From Bremia lactucae (lineage: Eukaryota; Oomycota; Peronosporomycetes; Peronosporales; Peronosporaceae), in the NCBI RefSeq assembly GCF_004359215.1, contig NC_090621.1, positions 3,001,541 to 3,065,540 on the forward strand: a DNA stretch of 64,000 bases, given 5' to 3'. Below the pieces are notes generated by a model that was not told the origin of the DNA, did not search any database, and worked only from the letters and a program-made list of their open reading frames with translations. The translations under genes and the position numbers were made by a program. Below, piece after piece: positions 20,634-31,710 of the stretch. Numbering within the stretch: position 1 is the first letter of the stretch; each line of letters begins with the position of its first letter.

Positions 20634-20990
20634 TGGTGTCTTTTTAGAGCCAGTTATTAATGTTAGCGTGTCTTTTCATTAATTGACGAATAACAAGCCC
20701 CTTTTGTCTACAAGGTTTGTGTTCTTCTTCTGTTGGACCAAATGCCGTAAAAGAAGATCCAAAAAAACGCTTTTAGTTATTCGAGCTACGTGCGATGTGT
20801 CAACTTGTTAAGGCGACAGGAGTCGAAAAAGGCTTTCATTTTCTGCATGCATTTTAACTTATAAAGTATTGCCCAAAAGTTGTTGTAGCGCTTCCTGCAA
20901 TTTCTGATTCCATGATCGTGAAGATTTTACAAAGCTTTAAAATTTATGGTGTGGTTCACCCCCTTTTACCGTTGTGGACCACCACCTTAA
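20634..20990. other. Intergenic, no gene recognised
   Basis: The spacer between the CAP gene and the next gene on the same strand contains poly-A and poly-T runs. No open frame or repeat worth calling is seen. Confidence 0.4.
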
Positions 20991-21733
20991 ATGGTTTTCT
21001 TACAATTGGACACCAATAATTATTGTATTATGGCTACAGCGACGGCACTCGAGGTGGAGTTGCGAAAGAAGCTGCTACAAGATGCGCAATTCACGCCTAA
21101 TATATATCACCTCATAAGAAACGAAATTGGTCTTTTCCAGCGCAGCATGTATAAAAATCACAGCCAGCACCGCCGGGCATTTTTCTTTCAGAACCTCCAA
21201 AAGGTCAAGCGCTGTCTTCGCGATTTCAAAATAGAGGCATTTATTGTGATGCTTAAAGAGGCTAGGGATGTCTTGACGAAGCTTGAACCTGAAAATGGAG
21301 CTTATTGTATTTCTTGGAAACTGTTGGCTTCTGATCTCAAAGTCCGTACAGACGCAGTGCTGCGAAAGTTTGTGGCAGTGTCTCATGCTGCCACTGAGAT
21401 CATTCGAGCGGCTCAGAAGGCATATAAATGTGCGTCCGTAGCAATATTCAATACTTATTTGCCAATGTGTCTAATTTAATTTTGCTAGCCTTAATGGTGC
21501 AATTTGCCATGACCTACTTTATGCCCTTTGTACTTACCATGAACAGCATCCTCGCCCGACTGACGGTGCTTTTTAAAACGGTGCTAGTTCGAGCAATTGA
21601 GCTACATGGGGGCATCACATTATTGTATCTCCATGCCGTGGCCGTTTCAAATCCGTTGCGGGCCAAAATCACAGCTGTGCAGCTCCAAGGGTATCGCATT
21701 CCAAGCGAGATTCTTAAAATTGCGAATGCGTAA
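20991..21733 (+). CDS. NEPRO N-terminal-domain-like nucleolar protein
   Basis: Two exons, 20991-21429 and 21489-21733, separated by a 59-bp GT-AG intron. The phase matches (one base before, two after), giving 227 residues. A second in-frame ATG at 21030 would give 214. The [20 protein letters not shown] block, followed by KVKRCL, matches the conserved N-terminal signature of the nucleolus and neural progenitor protein (NEPRO) family. The exon-2 segment ([20 protein letters not shown]) matches its second helical block. NEPRO proteins are nucleolar and linked to RNase MRP and rRNA processing. The protein is short compared with animal NEPRO and lacks the long C-terminal half. Family call moderate to good; function by homology only. 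Confidence 0.7.
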
Positions 21734-21946
21734 TGACAAAATGCAATAAAACACAATACTATTCTGTTTTTTTGCCAAATCAAAATCTAAATCATGTATA
21801 CGTATAATAATCAAGATATTTAACCAGCTTTTGGTCACGAGTTCTTTCGAGGCGACCGGCAGCCTTCGATGATCTTAGGAATTTCCATGATACCCTGATA
21901 CAACCAATGAAGATAGCGTCAATTCATACCACAGCTTCAATTCTAA

Positions 21947-22451
21947 TTATCGACATGCCTGCACACTGAGATCCAGTACGCGTGTCGTCATGTCCTCATC
22001 CATTTCCGCCTGAACGCCAATCGAGCGCGTCGTAGGGGCTGCTCGACGCCACAATAATACTGTCATCAGTATATATTTTTTAACATATCCAAGCATCAAA
22101 AACACTACCTGAACAGGAACAAGATTTTTTCGTCAAACCGCATCGATTACATTTGTAATTCGACGGCACCAGTGGACACACATGCCCCTTCTTCGGTTCC
22201 CCACACTAACAAGGCCATCAATGAATTCGGTATGAACCCGAAACATCATTTCTACACACCTTACTACAGCGATAATTGCCACGATTTCGATTCTGTGCCT
22301 TCATGGCGAGATCGTGATCATAATCGGTAGCATCCATTTCCACCATTTCCTTGCTCCCATCCTGCAATTGCTTCATGAATCCAGCATTCAAGTCACCGCC
22401 CTGCATCATCGACGCAGTATCCATTCCATATTCCATCATCCCCACTAGCAT
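21947..22451 (-). CDS. Small CxxC zinc-binding-type protein
   Basis: Three exons on the minus strand: 22260-22451, 22109-22205 and 21947-22041, with GT-AG introns of 54 and 67 bp. They sum to 384 bases, or 127 residues. The first half is Met- and Asp-rich (GMMEYGMDTASMMQGGDL). The middle carries two similar metal-binding-type units, YRCSKCGEPKKGHVC and YKCNRCGLTKKSCSC, followed by a short acidic tail. The first unit resembles a CxxCG-x3-KGHxC motif that recurs in unrelated eukaryotic nuclear proteins. An in-frame TGA lies seven codons upstream of the ATG. It is transcribed divergently from the Nup62-like gene with about 220 bp between the starts. I do not recognise a named family. Confidence 0.65.
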
Positions 22452-22673
22452 ACCACGAACACTACATCGTCAGCTCTTTCTACTGATCCTCGAGTCATCT
22501 CGTCTTACTATTTAAGTTTCCATTCATTTTTTTGAAAATGATAAAAAACGGTACTTTAAAAATGTCTTTGTTAAGTAACACATTAAGAGCCAATCCGAAG
22601 CGATTGTAAGACGTCGCCCACTAGCCATTGGTCAGACAATCAAAAAAGCGTCTTCACACGAAAAAGCGTACCC
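22452..22673. promoter_or_regulatory. Divergent promoter region
   Basis: 222 bp between the starts of the CxxC gene (minus) and the Nup62-like gene (plus), so it must hold both promoters. It is AT-rich with no clear Inr-FPR element that I can place. Confidence 0.45.
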
Positions 22674-24180
22674 ATGTCGTTCAACTTCGGGACGTCCGCG
22701 GCTCCGACAAGTGGCTTTCAATTCGGTGCCACTACGAACGCCCCCTCGTCCTCAGCAGCTCCAAGTACCAGTGGTTTCTCCTTTAATGCGTCATCTAGTG
22801 CGCCCACGGCGTCTTCGAGTTTCAGCTTGAACGCCACGCCAACAACAACTACTTTGGGTGGCTTTAATTTTGGATCCAATGCCTCGACAGCCACCGATTC
22901 TGCCGAAGCTAAAAGCAGCGGGCCATCAGCGACTTCCACGGGCTTGAACTTTAACGCAACTGCGACTGCACCAACGACTAGCTTTAGCTTCAATGCGGCT
23001 TCGACTTCCTCCGAGGCAAAGGTGCAAGCTCCGACATCGTCAAGCTTTCAGTTTGGATCCACGTCTACAATACCACCAGCCAAGATAACGGAACCTAGCG
23101 CTCCAAACAGCTTTACTTTTGGTGCAGCTTCCAAGTCAGAGCATGCAAAGCCTGCGGAAAACCAGTCGACAAGCTTTGCGTTTACGAATTCGAGTGCTCC
23201 AGCGAAAGCACCGACAACAAGTGGATTTAATTTTGGAGCAATAGCAACGCCCATTGCGGCAAATACTGGTGCGAGTAAAAGTGAGAGCACCACCGCGTCA
23301 TCTTTTGACTTTAAAACCGCCACGACGGCGTCGAATACTGCTGGGCTGACTACGAGTACGACTACTACAGCTTTGACGGCTCCTATGACAGCGGTGGATA
23401 TGCCTCCAGCCGAGTACATGGGCCGAACCGTCGAGGTATGCCATACGAGAAGTTTATTCTTTTTGGAAGTGTCTTACTATACTGAATCTGTAGGATATTA
23501 TTAATTCATGGAGTGAGCAGCTGGAGCGAAATGCCGACACGTTTACTACGGAAGCTGTGAAAGGTACGATACCGAGTTAATCGGTAAACTGACAGTATTG
23601 GTGGGAACTAAGTCGTGAAATTCAATACATTGACAGTAAGTCAATGGGATTCGGATGTACTCGACAGTCAACGAAAGCTTGGGGATCTGGCAGGGGATGT
23701 ACGACGTATACAGGTGGCTCAGAACGAGTTGGATTCAAATTTAGACACGATATTTGCGTACCAAATGGAGCTCAAGTCGACGCTTGAGGTATGGCATTTC
23801 TTTGCTCCCAATTGATCTCGTTGGTAACGCTACCATTTGTATGTATGTTGAATTGAAAGCAATTGGAAAAGAGCGTTGACAAAATGTACGAGTCTCAGGA
23901 TCAAATGCCTGTAGCTGCTGATATTGAACGCGAGCAGACTTTGCAATTGTCTGTGGATTTGGATGATCAATTGAATTCAATGACAACGACGCTTAAAGAG
24001 ACTGTCGAAACGTTGAATCAGGCGCACAATGATGTGGCCGATGAATCGAATCCGATGGTTCAGATCATGAAAGTGCTGAATGTGCATCATCATTCGCTGC
24101 AATGGATTGAAGGAAGCGCAGATCGAATTACGAGTGAAATTGGACAATTGTCACGCAAGCTGCACGAGTCGGTACTTTGA
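22674..24180 (+). CDS. NUP62: Nup62/Nsp1-like FG nucleoporin
   Basis: Four exons: 22674-23435, 23494-23563, 23637-23788 and 23860-24180. The GT-AG introns of 58, 73 and 71 bp are in phase; the product is 434 residues. Residues 1 to about 245 are an FG domain: FNFG, FQFG and related F-x-F motifs in Ser/Thr/Ala-rich spacers, all encoded by exon 1. Exons 2-4 give the coiled-coil Nsp1_C domain: SWSEQLERNADTF, VSQWDSD, NELDSNLDTIFAYQMELKSTLE and the closing WIEGSADRI segment. In the nuclear pore this protein sits in the central channel complex with Nup54/Nup58 partners and forms the permeability barrier. The protein is somewhat shorter than human Nup62. The exon-3 acceptor was chosen at 23636 because it restores the family spacing before the WD motif. 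Confidence 0.88.
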
Positions 24181-25503
24181 TAAAGCTCGATAACCAACCA
24201 GCAACAAGATTCTTTTTTTTTATTTGAAATGTGTTGAAAAGTGCTGGTTCACGATCGAATAGAAATCATTTCACAAGGTTATTACGTAGTCACAGAATTG
24301 ACGAATTCGTTTGTTTCCATGTATCAACAGCTCGTACTTTGAGTTGATCATGGAATGCAGCAAAGTGCGGGGGTTGTTTCAAAGCTACTAAGTCGTATTA
24401 AAAAAGTACTTGGCTACATGTGAAGCCATTCTGTCTTGAAGCCCGATAAAAAAAAGTTATAGTCCCTTTTCAAGAATCCCAACTGGCATAGCTTTTGTAG
24501 CATATATACGATAAAAAAAAGTCTCCTCGCACGTTTCTTTGGAAGCCGTTTTGGCATTGTACACTGCAGAAAACAGAAAAGAAAGACGTACGTGGCTTTT
24601 CTTTCAGCTTCAAATCATCGACAGATTCAGAAAAATAGTTAGGATTAACCATAAAACTTTGCTTTTTGTTTTGTGAACACGAAAGAGCAAGAATTGGGAA
24701 TCAAAATGTAAAAGTCTTTTTTTTCTAAAAGGAGCTACTAGGGTACATTGGCGTTTCCAGATATGTATTTTCTAATCCTGTTCGAGGCCAAGTTTTGCTG
24801 CCTGTGGATCGTAACTTCTTGTACTAATAAAATCATCATTCAAAAAGGCAGCAGAATTATTGTCAGCTTTTTATGATTATTGATTCACTCGCAAAATGTT
24901 TGTCGCCGTATTACACATTGTAAACTTTGATTACAGTTTATGGTATAGATTATGTCTTTAAACTTTTCGACTGCAAAATAATTTAAGCGTGATATCGAAT
25001 ACCCATGCTTAATAATTTTATAATACAGCTGCAATTGCTCCTCTTTTGTTAATCATTAAACTATTATGGTGCCGAGTCTTCTCCTTTTTTTGCGAAGTTT
25101 CGTTGCATCCAGATGCATATATCCTTAAGTATAGGTAAGATTAACGCCATGTGATCGAGCTTGGAATCTCGTCGCAAGTTCCTGTCCACTGGTCGTTGAT
25201 CATTTCGTATTGGGGATGTTCGATCGATCGTAAAGACGACGGAACTATATCGTGTCATGAAATTAACACGTAGATAATATTTGCGGAAACTACTTTACAC
25301 AGTAATATTCGGATAGCTTATCCATTGGTAGATATAGGCCATTATATCTACTTGCTCCGTGGTCCAGTCAGCACTGGACGCGCGCAATGATATATATAGA
25401 AGACTTTATTACATGTTTTGTATTAGTATGTAATTAAGGTAGAATAAATACATATAAATAGAAGAGCTTAATTTCTTTAAACACAGTTTACTTTAAACCT
25501 TCT
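24181..25503. other. Intergenic, AT-rich, no gene recognised
   Basis: Long poly-T and poly-A tracts and only short frames. It may include the outer edge of the gypsy fragment that starts near 25500 (an AT-rich run at about 25320-25500), but I could not place an LTR terminus. Confidence 0.4.
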
Positions 25504-26720
25504 TCAAAACCAATGTTTTAGAGAGTCGTTCTCTGCACGCACTAGTGTACGTGATGTGACGCGTGGCACCACTCGCATTGAAGCAGTAGGGCGTTGTGCC
25601 CCTACTGACCGTAACCGATTTTTGGCGGTCCGCCTCGCTGTTGCGATTTGCAACAGCGTCGGACCCGCGATCGTTGCACTATTAGCATTCGGTCCATCAG
25701 TACGTTCAGTATCCCTAGGTACTAGGCGTGGGGCACTGCACTCGTGAGCGTAGTGCCCTAACTTTTGACAGCGATTGCATCTCTGCAATCGCTTATTGTT
25801 CGAAAATGCGAGGTCTTTCGCTCTCGACGTAAGAGAAATCCACAGGCTCTGGGCCTCTAAACTCTTATCGTCTCGGAGGACGATATGATGACGAACTAGC
25901 TTGAGCCTGTCTCAAGCTAAAGTCCTCCTGTTCCGCAACGGATATTGCTTCTTCAAGCGTATCCAGTTCCAAGCGGAACGGATGCATCTTTACTGGACCA
26001 TCCGTAAGACCTTGCATGAACACCGTAATCAACGTGTATTCATAAACTGGATTGTTCGTGATACAACTCGCTAAAAGTCGTATTTGCTGGGCATAAGCGT
26101 GAATATCACGCTTGCCTTGCTTGAGTTTCAAAAGCTCTGATCGAGCTCTGAACTCAGCCCTAGGCGGTTCAAACGTCTGTTTGAGTCGGGCTTTAAAAAG
26201 CCTCTAGCGACCCAAAGACATTTGGGTCACGCAACTTAAGGCCTAGTGTCCAAGTTTTGGCACGACCTGCCATATTTGACTGAGCAAATGCGACTTCATT
26301 TGCTCGTCGACGATGTGACGAGCCCATATGGCATCGTCCGACTCGACAAACCATCTTAAGAGGGAGTCTTCTTCGACTCCCCTATACTCAGAGATGTCAA
26401 TCTTTAAGGTTTCGGGACGACGCGTGTGCGTTATCCCAGGTACAGGGGTCTGTACCTGTTGTAACCTCAACAATTCTGCTTGTTGAGAGCCTTGCTGGCT
26501 AAGCAAGGCTACATTCTTCCTTGCCTCGTCAAGCTCATGTTGTATTAACTTTGCGATGGCTGATGGAAGGCATCTCTGTCCAAACCGGACAGCATGGCGT
26601 CGTTCCCTATGGTCGAACTCATTCGTTCGACCGCACATCTTTCTATGTCACTTTGAAAGGAGTAGCTATCACGCGAAACGTGATGCGTATTTCCATTATC
26701 ATCTAACATGTCCATGTTAG
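25504..26720 (-). mobile_element. Ty3/gypsy family C, gag fragment (inverted)
   Basis: Minus-strand frames encode a broken gag. From 5' to 3' there is an N-terminal part that starts near 26718, an ISEYRGVEEDSLLRWFVESDDA capsid-like block (26243-26638), a block with RDIHAYAQQIRLLASCI and a predicted helix (25865-26131), and a CCHC zinc knuckle CNRCQKLGHYAHEC (25504-25788). The frames are separated by stops and shifts. Its orientation is opposite to the pol fragment that begins about 200 bp away, so the element has been rearranged. Confidence 0.8.
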
Positions 26721-26723
26721 ATG
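26700..26723. repeat. Perfect 10-bp-arm palindrome at gag/pol head-to-head junction
   Basis: Arms CATCTAACAT and ATGTTAGATG flank a 4-base loop GTCC. It lies exactly where the inverted gag begins and plus-strand element sequence resumes. Confidence 0.85.
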
Positions 26724-26928
26724 GTGGAACAGTGGCCCTTGGACGGACAACAAAGTGCTTCAGTACAAATTTACTTTACACCGATCCGGCAACCTTAAGA
26801 GGATTTGCAAATCTCTTGACGAAAGTTGCTGCAGACACACAGTCATTCTGTTTCTCTGCGCCTGGCGATGAGGTATTACTCATCACCTTGAAGTTAAAAG
26901 CGAAAGTGATTAGCCACTTAGAATTCTA

Positions 26929-29710
26929 GTGGACTCTGCGGCGTCGAATAACTTTATTCGTCGTCAGTCGCTAAAGGGTCGTAAGCCCAAATATGTTAAG
27001 CGCGACATGCCTCCAACGAGGATGACGGTGCTTCAAGCGACAGGCGCATCGATGACAGTGATGAAACGCGTAGTGAAATCTCACTACACTATAAAAAAAA
27101 TTCAGGACGATGATGATTTTATCGTACTGGATGTAAATGCCAAATCTGATGTCATCCTAGCTTTACCTTAACTCAGAAAATATGAGCCAATGATCAGCTG
27201 GCAGCATCGATCCGTAAAGATGCCTGCCACTTATACATCAGATGCCATCTGATGAACGTCTTGGAGCTTCCACAAGCGTGTGGATTTACTACGAGTGAGT
27301 GCGGTGGCCTCACTTGTGGTGCGGTCGTTAGTACGACTGTACAAGATCACAGTGTGATGACTAATCACACTGTAAAGTCAGCTGCCGGCGGCTGTGCGAA
27401 TGCACAGGCAGAGCCGAAGGTCCGCCATTCGAATAAGTCGAGTAAATTGAGACATGAATGTACGCCTAGCGGGCGACGTCCAAGGAAGATAACGGTTATC
27501 CAAAATGGACAACACGATGATCCTAGGTCGAGTAGAGAGTCGACCGTAGAGGACCCGACTGTGATAGCGCAATCACAAGCGGAAGATGTTGAGGAGATAA
27601 ATCCCCACGTACATGAAGAGAAATCTCCTCAAATAGTTAATGCTGAAGTGACTAGACTTCAGCAGTCCGAGGGATTAATCCCATGGCAGCCTGTGGATTA
27701 ATCTCAGGAAGTAACCGAGACTTTGAATGTCTTGATTAATGACGGATCAACAGTAGGCGCTTAGACTCTTGATCTGTATGCGAATAACTCAATTACCAAC
27801 CCTAGAACCCAAGCAGCTCTTGAGAGATCTACATAGTTGTAGAATTAAGCAGGTCTGCGAACTCGTCACAGAGGAAGAATACGTAACCGATATAAGCTTA
27901 GTGGTAATTTTTGCAGAGAATGAACGGGTTCTCAGCAGCTCATCAATGGACGAAAGTGTCCACGATGTGTAGACTCAGATTGAGAAATATACTACTCAAT
28001 CGTAGGAGCCACCTAAAAAAAATCCTTTATACAAAGTTTTGATTGAATTTCAGGGATGTATTCCATGAAGCAGTTTCATGCGATTTGCCTACGGATAAAG
28101 GCACTCGACATGAGATCAAGCTCAAACCGGGCTCGAAGTACTGTGTCATGCAGCAGTGGCCACTGCCTCATGTGCAAGTAATTTCAATCGATAAACCCTT
28201 TTTCAATCGATCAAAAGCGGGCCATGTAAGGCAGTCAACCTCTCCACATAGCTCTCCGACCTCCTGTGTGCGAAAGGCCACAGGAGGGTGGTGGATAGTG
28301 CACGCATAATGAATAAATGCTGGAACGGTTCCAGCTCAAACGTTGATACTTCGAAAAGACGAAATCATAGACGGTATGTCTAAGAGTGCCATGTATTCGT
28401 CTATGGATGTAATGAATAGATTTACTCAGATCTTAATGCGAGAACGGAATATCCCGTATACAGCAGTGAGCTCTCCCAGTGGGATGCTCTGGAAATGGCT
28501 AGTGATGCATCAGGGGCTTAGTAATGCCCCTGCAACATTCAACAGATGTGTAACAAATCTGATGAGACCGGTGCGAGAATTCGCTCCGAGTTATTTTGAC
28601 GATGTATTCATCCATAACCGGGCCATGGACGGAAAGACGGACGTGAAAGCTCATAAAACTCAGAGTATATTCGCTGCAAGCGAAATACCACTTCTTGGGT
28701 GCATCGTCGGTAAACACGGTGCGCCCTAATCCTGAAAACATCAAGGCACTTACCGACTGGCCAATTTCAGTCGATGTCGAGGGACTTATATAGTTTCTTG
28801 GGCTAGTGGCGTATTTACACAAGTACTCATGCACTTATGCTAAGCTGACAGTTCATCTCTCTCGGTTCTTAAAAAAAAGACGAGGAGTGGTTATGGAACG
28901 CTGGTTGTCAGCGTTCGTTTGAAGGTATCAAGCTAAGCTTGATGCAATCACCCATTTGGCGATTTTAGATCAAGACAGACCATTCCATGTCGTTGTGACG
29001 CCAGCAATTTCGCAATCGCCTGTTCGCTAATGAAATATGATACGGACGGCGTGGAGTGTATCGTCAGTTACCAATCTTGTCAACTGCAACCATCTGAGTG
29101 CAGTTACCCAGTACATGACAAGGGACTCCTTGCCATGAAATATTCACTGGCTTAGCTTAGGGTCTATCTCCTCGGAGAGACCGTTCATCGTATAAACGGT
29201 CCATGCGTCATTACACACGGCCGTGAACAGCCCACACCTCTCGCAAAGAATGGCGAGGTGGCTATCCTTCTATGCGGAGTATATTTTCTCCCTGGAATAT
29301 AAACCAGGATGACGCTGATGTGTTGTCAAGCCTACCCGAATTCGAGCCGACTGCGCACTCCAACAGTGAAAATAATCCATTTGTTGCAACACTAATTACT
29401 AGTTTTCCGTCGTCAACTTTGTTTGAAAACGTCAAGGAAGCCTACACAGAAGATAAAGGCCTTTTGCGTTTAATAAATCATCTGATGAATCCATCCAATA
29501 AATCTTTGAAAGATTTACTGGCTTTATATCGATCCTCATCAGATCGATACACAACACGCAACGGCTTACTGTACAACACATCCGTTGCCGGCGACACTCC
29601 ACGTGTCGTCGTCCCTACTCACAATGATTTGTGCTTGCGCATCATGTATGAGTGTCACGATGCACCACAAGTGGGCATCGTGGACGTGAGAAAACTTAGC
29701 TCACAGTAGG
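26929..29710 (+). mobile_element. Ty3/gypsy family C, pol fragments
   Basis: Plus-strand decayed pol, in order. An aspartic protease piece at 26929-27171 starts VDSAASNNFI; the usual DSG catalytic triplet reads DSA. A linker region follows (27252-27972). A reverse transcriptase (28043-28729) has SPSGMLW, GLSNAPATFNR and an intact YFDDVF box. RNase H remnants lie at about 28970-29270, and an integrase N-terminal part at 29272-29710 and beyond ends near CDVCQRVK (about 29770-29790). Stops and frameshifts separate all parts. No LTR could be placed at either end. Confidence 0.85.
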
Positions 29711-29934
29711 TCGCGACTTCTGCTGGCCCTGTCAGTATCAGTTCGTGCGCAAGTACATTCGTTCTTGCGATGTGTGTCAACGGGTGAAGTCTAGCCCTTC
29801 ATCCCGTGCACCTTTGCAACCTCTATTACTTCTGGCAGAATTTTTTTCTGTTAAAGTGACTGCTACAGCTTCAGATTCTGCCCCCTACAATATTTAGCAC
29901 CCTACACCGGTTTGTCTGTGAAGTAATTTGACCT

Positions 29935-30260
29935 GGCAATCGGGTGAGGTTCACGTAGTGACCTTTTGAAAAATTTAAGTTCAATAAAAAATCCCAACTA
30001 TACGGAATAATGTTTTAAAAATAATATTTATAACAGAAAAATTAAAAAAATGTATTTAAAAACACAGCTGGAAGGCCTGCAATAAGGTTTCTCAATATGA
30101 ATTCTGGTTATCAACAAGTCGCTACCATTCGCTACTCTCATAAATACACAAATAGGTAATTAAGGGGTTTGGCTATATTGATTCACAAATGTAATTTTGG
30201 GGTCTCAAGACGATACGTCTTTATTTAATACAGATGGGGAGGGTGTGGGGCTAATACTTG
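29935..30260 (-). repeat. TIR-type non-coding element, partial copy
   Basis: The reverse complement of about 30090-30260 matches 59160-59350. Shared blocks include GCCACAC/GCCAAAC-CCCTTAATTA, TATGAGAGTAGCGAA and ACTTGTTGATAAC. The outer end near 30225-30255 resembles the end at 60030-60070. No coding potential; probably a MITE-like family member. Confidence 0.55.
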
Positions 30261-30384
30261 ATAAATCTAGACGACGAAAATTTCCTGAAATTTCAAGTCA
30301 AATACCTTTTATTTATTTTTTTTAACAAGTAAATATCACTTTTGTTCCAATGCATTTTTCTCGGCTAACGAAGCTAGAAATGTT

Positions 30385-31394
30385 TTATTCAAACCGCGAC
30401 CGTTTTCGAGCCGGGTCGCCAATGCAATCCATTAGCACTGGTGCTTCAATATTAATATTGTCACTTGCATCTGGACTTGCCATGCCGTCCCAATCGCTAT
30501 CTATCAATGGTATCGCGTCCTCGCGATGCCGCTTAATCCGTAAACACCATTTATGACGCTGCATCTCAGTCTGTCGAGGGTGAGGTGGAAAATCCACGCC
30601 GTAAAATCTCCCACCACAAAGAATTTGTTGCATTTCCTTTTTAAAGGATTCTGGATTTTGATGCAGCTGTTCAGCTGCAGTGATGTTGAGAGCATGGTCG
30701 ATGCCAGGTTCGAGGAAAATTAGCTTTTAAATTCAATTTTAATGCAATATGAGTACGCTTGTGTCATCGACGAAAAATAAACGAAAAACATACCTGTAAT
30801 CCAAGCAAGACAGTGTTGATGCTGAGTACAGGGCGCCAGTCTTTGCCAATGATTGGCATCATAACTTTGCCCGTTGTTATATCGATATTAGGATGCCACA
30901 CTCTAAGCCATTACATCCAATCAAAAACATGAGATTATTGCAAGCGCATATCATCCAGACGATAAATCTTACCTTGTAAGGCACCGTACACCTGGAGCTA
31001 TGATACATAAGCAACAATATGGCACAATAAAGGAAGTAAGCATTCCCGCGGTTGCAAATATGGCGAGCTCTCAAAATTATTCGTGCCGCTTACCATGGAA
31101 CGGGTACGTCTTTGGGATGTCCACTAAAAAAGTGAAATCCCCGTTAGCAAATGGGCCGGATAAATCGATAATTGAGATTGTAAAAATTAGCTGCAGCATA
31201 TTATTCGCTCCATCGGGAAATTCCACGCGAGTGCGCGCTTGGGCACATGTAAATTTGGCTTTCGCTAGCTACAAAACGCATGAATCAAGTCAAAAACGAT
31301 AAACGACGAATTAAACACTTGTCTGTTAACCGCTTCAGACCTCGTTGACATCTTTACGCACGCGCAGTGCTGCAAAGTCCGAGCGCATGTACAT
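30385..31394 (-). CDS. UBC12-like E2 fold protein lacking the catalytic cysteine
   Basis: Five exons: 31341-31394, 31094-31268, 30973-30997 (a 25-bp micro-exon), 30794-30902 and 30385-30723. All junctions are GT-AG and in phase; the product is 233 residues. Residues about 5-150 form a UBC domain most like the NEDD8-conjugating enzyme UBE2M/UBC12: ALRVRKDVNEL, GDFTFLVDIPKTYPF, VRCLTRVWHPNID, DWRPVLSINTVLLGLQ and LEPGIDHALN. The HPN motif is kept. The residue that should be the active-site Cys, after HPNI...GKV, is Met (VMMP, Met99, codons ATG ATG). A C-terminal extension of about 60 residues is acidic and ends RKRSRFE. It may be a non-catalytic E2 variant or a divergent enzyme. The LINE and gypsy copies do not touch it, and there is no sign of decay. 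Confidence 0.82.
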
Positions 31395-31710
31395 GCTAAA
31401 TGCGCGAAGTGAAGAGAATTTTGTCAAAGCGACCGACACAACTCTTTCGGAAGCTATTGAATTTCTCCCACAGATTTAAATAAAGTGAATACACGGCTTG
31501 GGCAGTGGATGGATGGATCGCTCAGCGTCGTAAAGTCGTGTGCGAACGTGGCGAAAACAAGCAAGAGATGCACTTGGCTTGCTCCGGAGATCGATGTTAT
31601 TGCAATAAAATGCCGTTAGCTATACGAGATTGGGCAATATCTGAGCCATTACGACCAATCCGATCGATGCATAAAATCAATGTCAAGTTAGTCCTTGCTG
31701 TTCGCCGGCC

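Noticed and set aside
22718..23419. Two minus-strand frames of 91 and 123 codons rich in Val and Ala.
   Set aside because: They are antisense shadows of the low-complexity FG-repeat exon of the Nup62-like gene.
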